Assembly (NCBI GenBank): GCA_945643635.1 | Contig: CALZFC010000001.1 | Location: 7,849,001-7,913,000, forward strand | Origin: Allodiplogaster sudhausi | Taxonomy: Eukaryota > Nematoda > Chromadorea > Rhabditida > Diplogasteridae | Length of the DNA: 64,000 bases | Reading direction: 5' to 3' | Notes under the pieces: model-generated | What the model was told of the DNA's origin: nothing | Databases searched by the model: none | The model's input: the letters and a program-made list of their open reading frames with translations, nothing else | Translations under genes and position numbers: made by a program | Part shown: positions 62,700 to 64,000 of the stretch, piece after piece | How positions within the stretch are numbered: position 1 is the stretch's first letter | Layout: each line of letters opens with the position of its first letter

Positions 62700-64000
62700 T
62701 CGACTTTTGGCTCCGCGCGGAAGGAGGCGACTGGCCAGGGGCTCCGTTCGATGTGAAAATGAGCGGAAACTCGGGACAGCGAGGCGGAGGAGAATTAATG
62801 CAGGAGTTATTTGGTCTTTTAGTTAATTATATTTCTTGGCTTTTCGAATGATCTTACTGATCTTACAGGACTTACACTACACAAACTTTTAAAGAACAAC
62901 TTGGCAAGAACTAAATAATATGCCAAAATGAATGAATTTGTAAAGGCTAAAAGCCCCCCCCCAGGGGTGGTTGGGTATCCCTAATACTCAAAAGTGTCCT
63001 TGTAGTTTATTTAGTTATGTAATTTGTAAGACATGTATATTCTGCAACGATTTTCAATGCCATCATAAAATCGACCTCGAAAATATCCCTTTTTACAATT
63101 AGAAAAGAACCATCGGAAAGCAGGAAAACAAGGTTATCTATTGGTTTTCTGACCGTAACAACAGCTTTATCCACTTCGCAGTAAGCTCACATTTTCAAGA
63201 TCTTGCTCCATTTATATGTAGGCTCCATTTATATGTAGGCCCTCTGCTGGTGAAATTTTTTAAATATCAAATTTTTAAAACGCTATAAAACTTCATGTAT
63301 CCGTGTCAGCAGATAATTTGTTTTACTCCGATATTGAGCCATTCATTATATTTTTGCGAGCCCTGGTTGTTAATAACCCTAAGCAATCAGAGAAAACGAG
63401 GATATCGATTGGCTTTCTGGCCGTGACCACAGCTAGCAATAAGGACGTACTAAACACATCACCAAGATGATTGCTCATTGTCAGATTTATAAAAGATATC
63501 AAAATTCAGGCATCAATGTGCTTATTTTCACACAAAAATTCTGATATGCACTATTGAAAATTCAGCATTTAAACTATTTAACTATTTCAGTCTCTGTTCG
63601 AATCAACTGACACATCTCCTTTAAAATCGCTGAAAGTTGCTTGTTCACTCAATAGACTAACGATTCAAATCTTCAAAACAATTCCTCAAACATCTCTCTC
63701 CCTTTTTCTCACTCTTTCTTTGACTTTCTATAATCTCTCCCCTAAGTTCTCACACACGCAAGAACTTTCTTCATTCATTTACTCTAATGAATGCATTTTG
63801 TTAGCAATAATTCAAAGAACAAGAAAAACAAGTATCTTATGTCCATACGTGCGTTGTGATCATTTCAATATTGTGGACTCTGATTAGCAAGGAAAGAACA
63901 CCGTCAACTATTCCCTGCAAGTCAGAGGAACCAAAAGCCATGAGCGATATAGAATTGCAGCGTTTATCCACAAGAGGGAGAGTTCAGGGGGAGCGTCTGC
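62700..64000. other. Window end, duplicated spacer, no gene recognised
   Basis: The start (62700-62830) matches the upstream region of gene A. Short shared phrases such as GATTGGCTTTCTG (58215 and 63408) mark further duplicated spacer. No convincing exon was found to the right edge. Confidence 0.5.

Overview
The window is nuclear DNA from a nematode. The strongest evidence is an intact major sperm protein (MSP) gene at 448-1054, a nematode-restricted family, with a second divergent MSP copy cut by the left edge. The other genes fit: a secreted carboxylesterase, a membrane-anchored LACT-type beta-lactamase-fold protein, a GT31 glycosyltransferase, cytosolic sulfotransferases and small secreted proteins. 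Genes have many short exons (21-250 nt) with AT-rich GT-AG introns, as in intron-rich rhabditid, strongylid or diplogastrid nematodes. The species cannot be named from sequence alone.

Layout. 1-1200: divergent MSP pair. 2.7-6.9 kb (-): 17-exon carboxylesterase. 8.5-12.9 kb (-): ten-exon LACT-family gene. 12.9-24.4 kb: a mosaic in which the LACT upstream region and an unrecognised gene (called X here) occur twice in the same orientation, broken up by a 2.66 kb TTAA-flanked palindrome, a nested 5'-truncated LINE with target-site duplication, a 364 bp MITE and a scrambled DUF4781-like gene fragment. 25.3-32.7 kb (-): a GT31 gene of nine exons and 351 codons, with all splice phases agreeing, carrying two palindromic elements in its introns, plus a 5' fragment of a paralogue about 5.9 kb away. 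33.8-37.9 kb (-): secreted Cys-containing multi-exon protein. 38.8-42.9 kb (-): Pro/Ser-rich protein with a short coiled coil. 44.6-50.8 kb (+): tandem sulfotransferase genes, both damaged. 51.5-55.4 kb (+): large unrecognised multi-exon gene. 56.4-62.7 kb (-): two paralogous micro-exon genes in a tandem duplication, flanking a glycine-rich gene with an MSP-like TATA core.

Functional theme. Most genes look like accessory families (detoxification or conjugation, surface glycosylation, small secreted proteins, sperm proteins) in a region that duplicates and decays quickly. Introns are full of non-autonomous DNA elements. One element end appears to supply a 3' splice site of the LACT gene. Gene models were built by hand from splice sites, reading frame and remembered family motifs; no database search was run.
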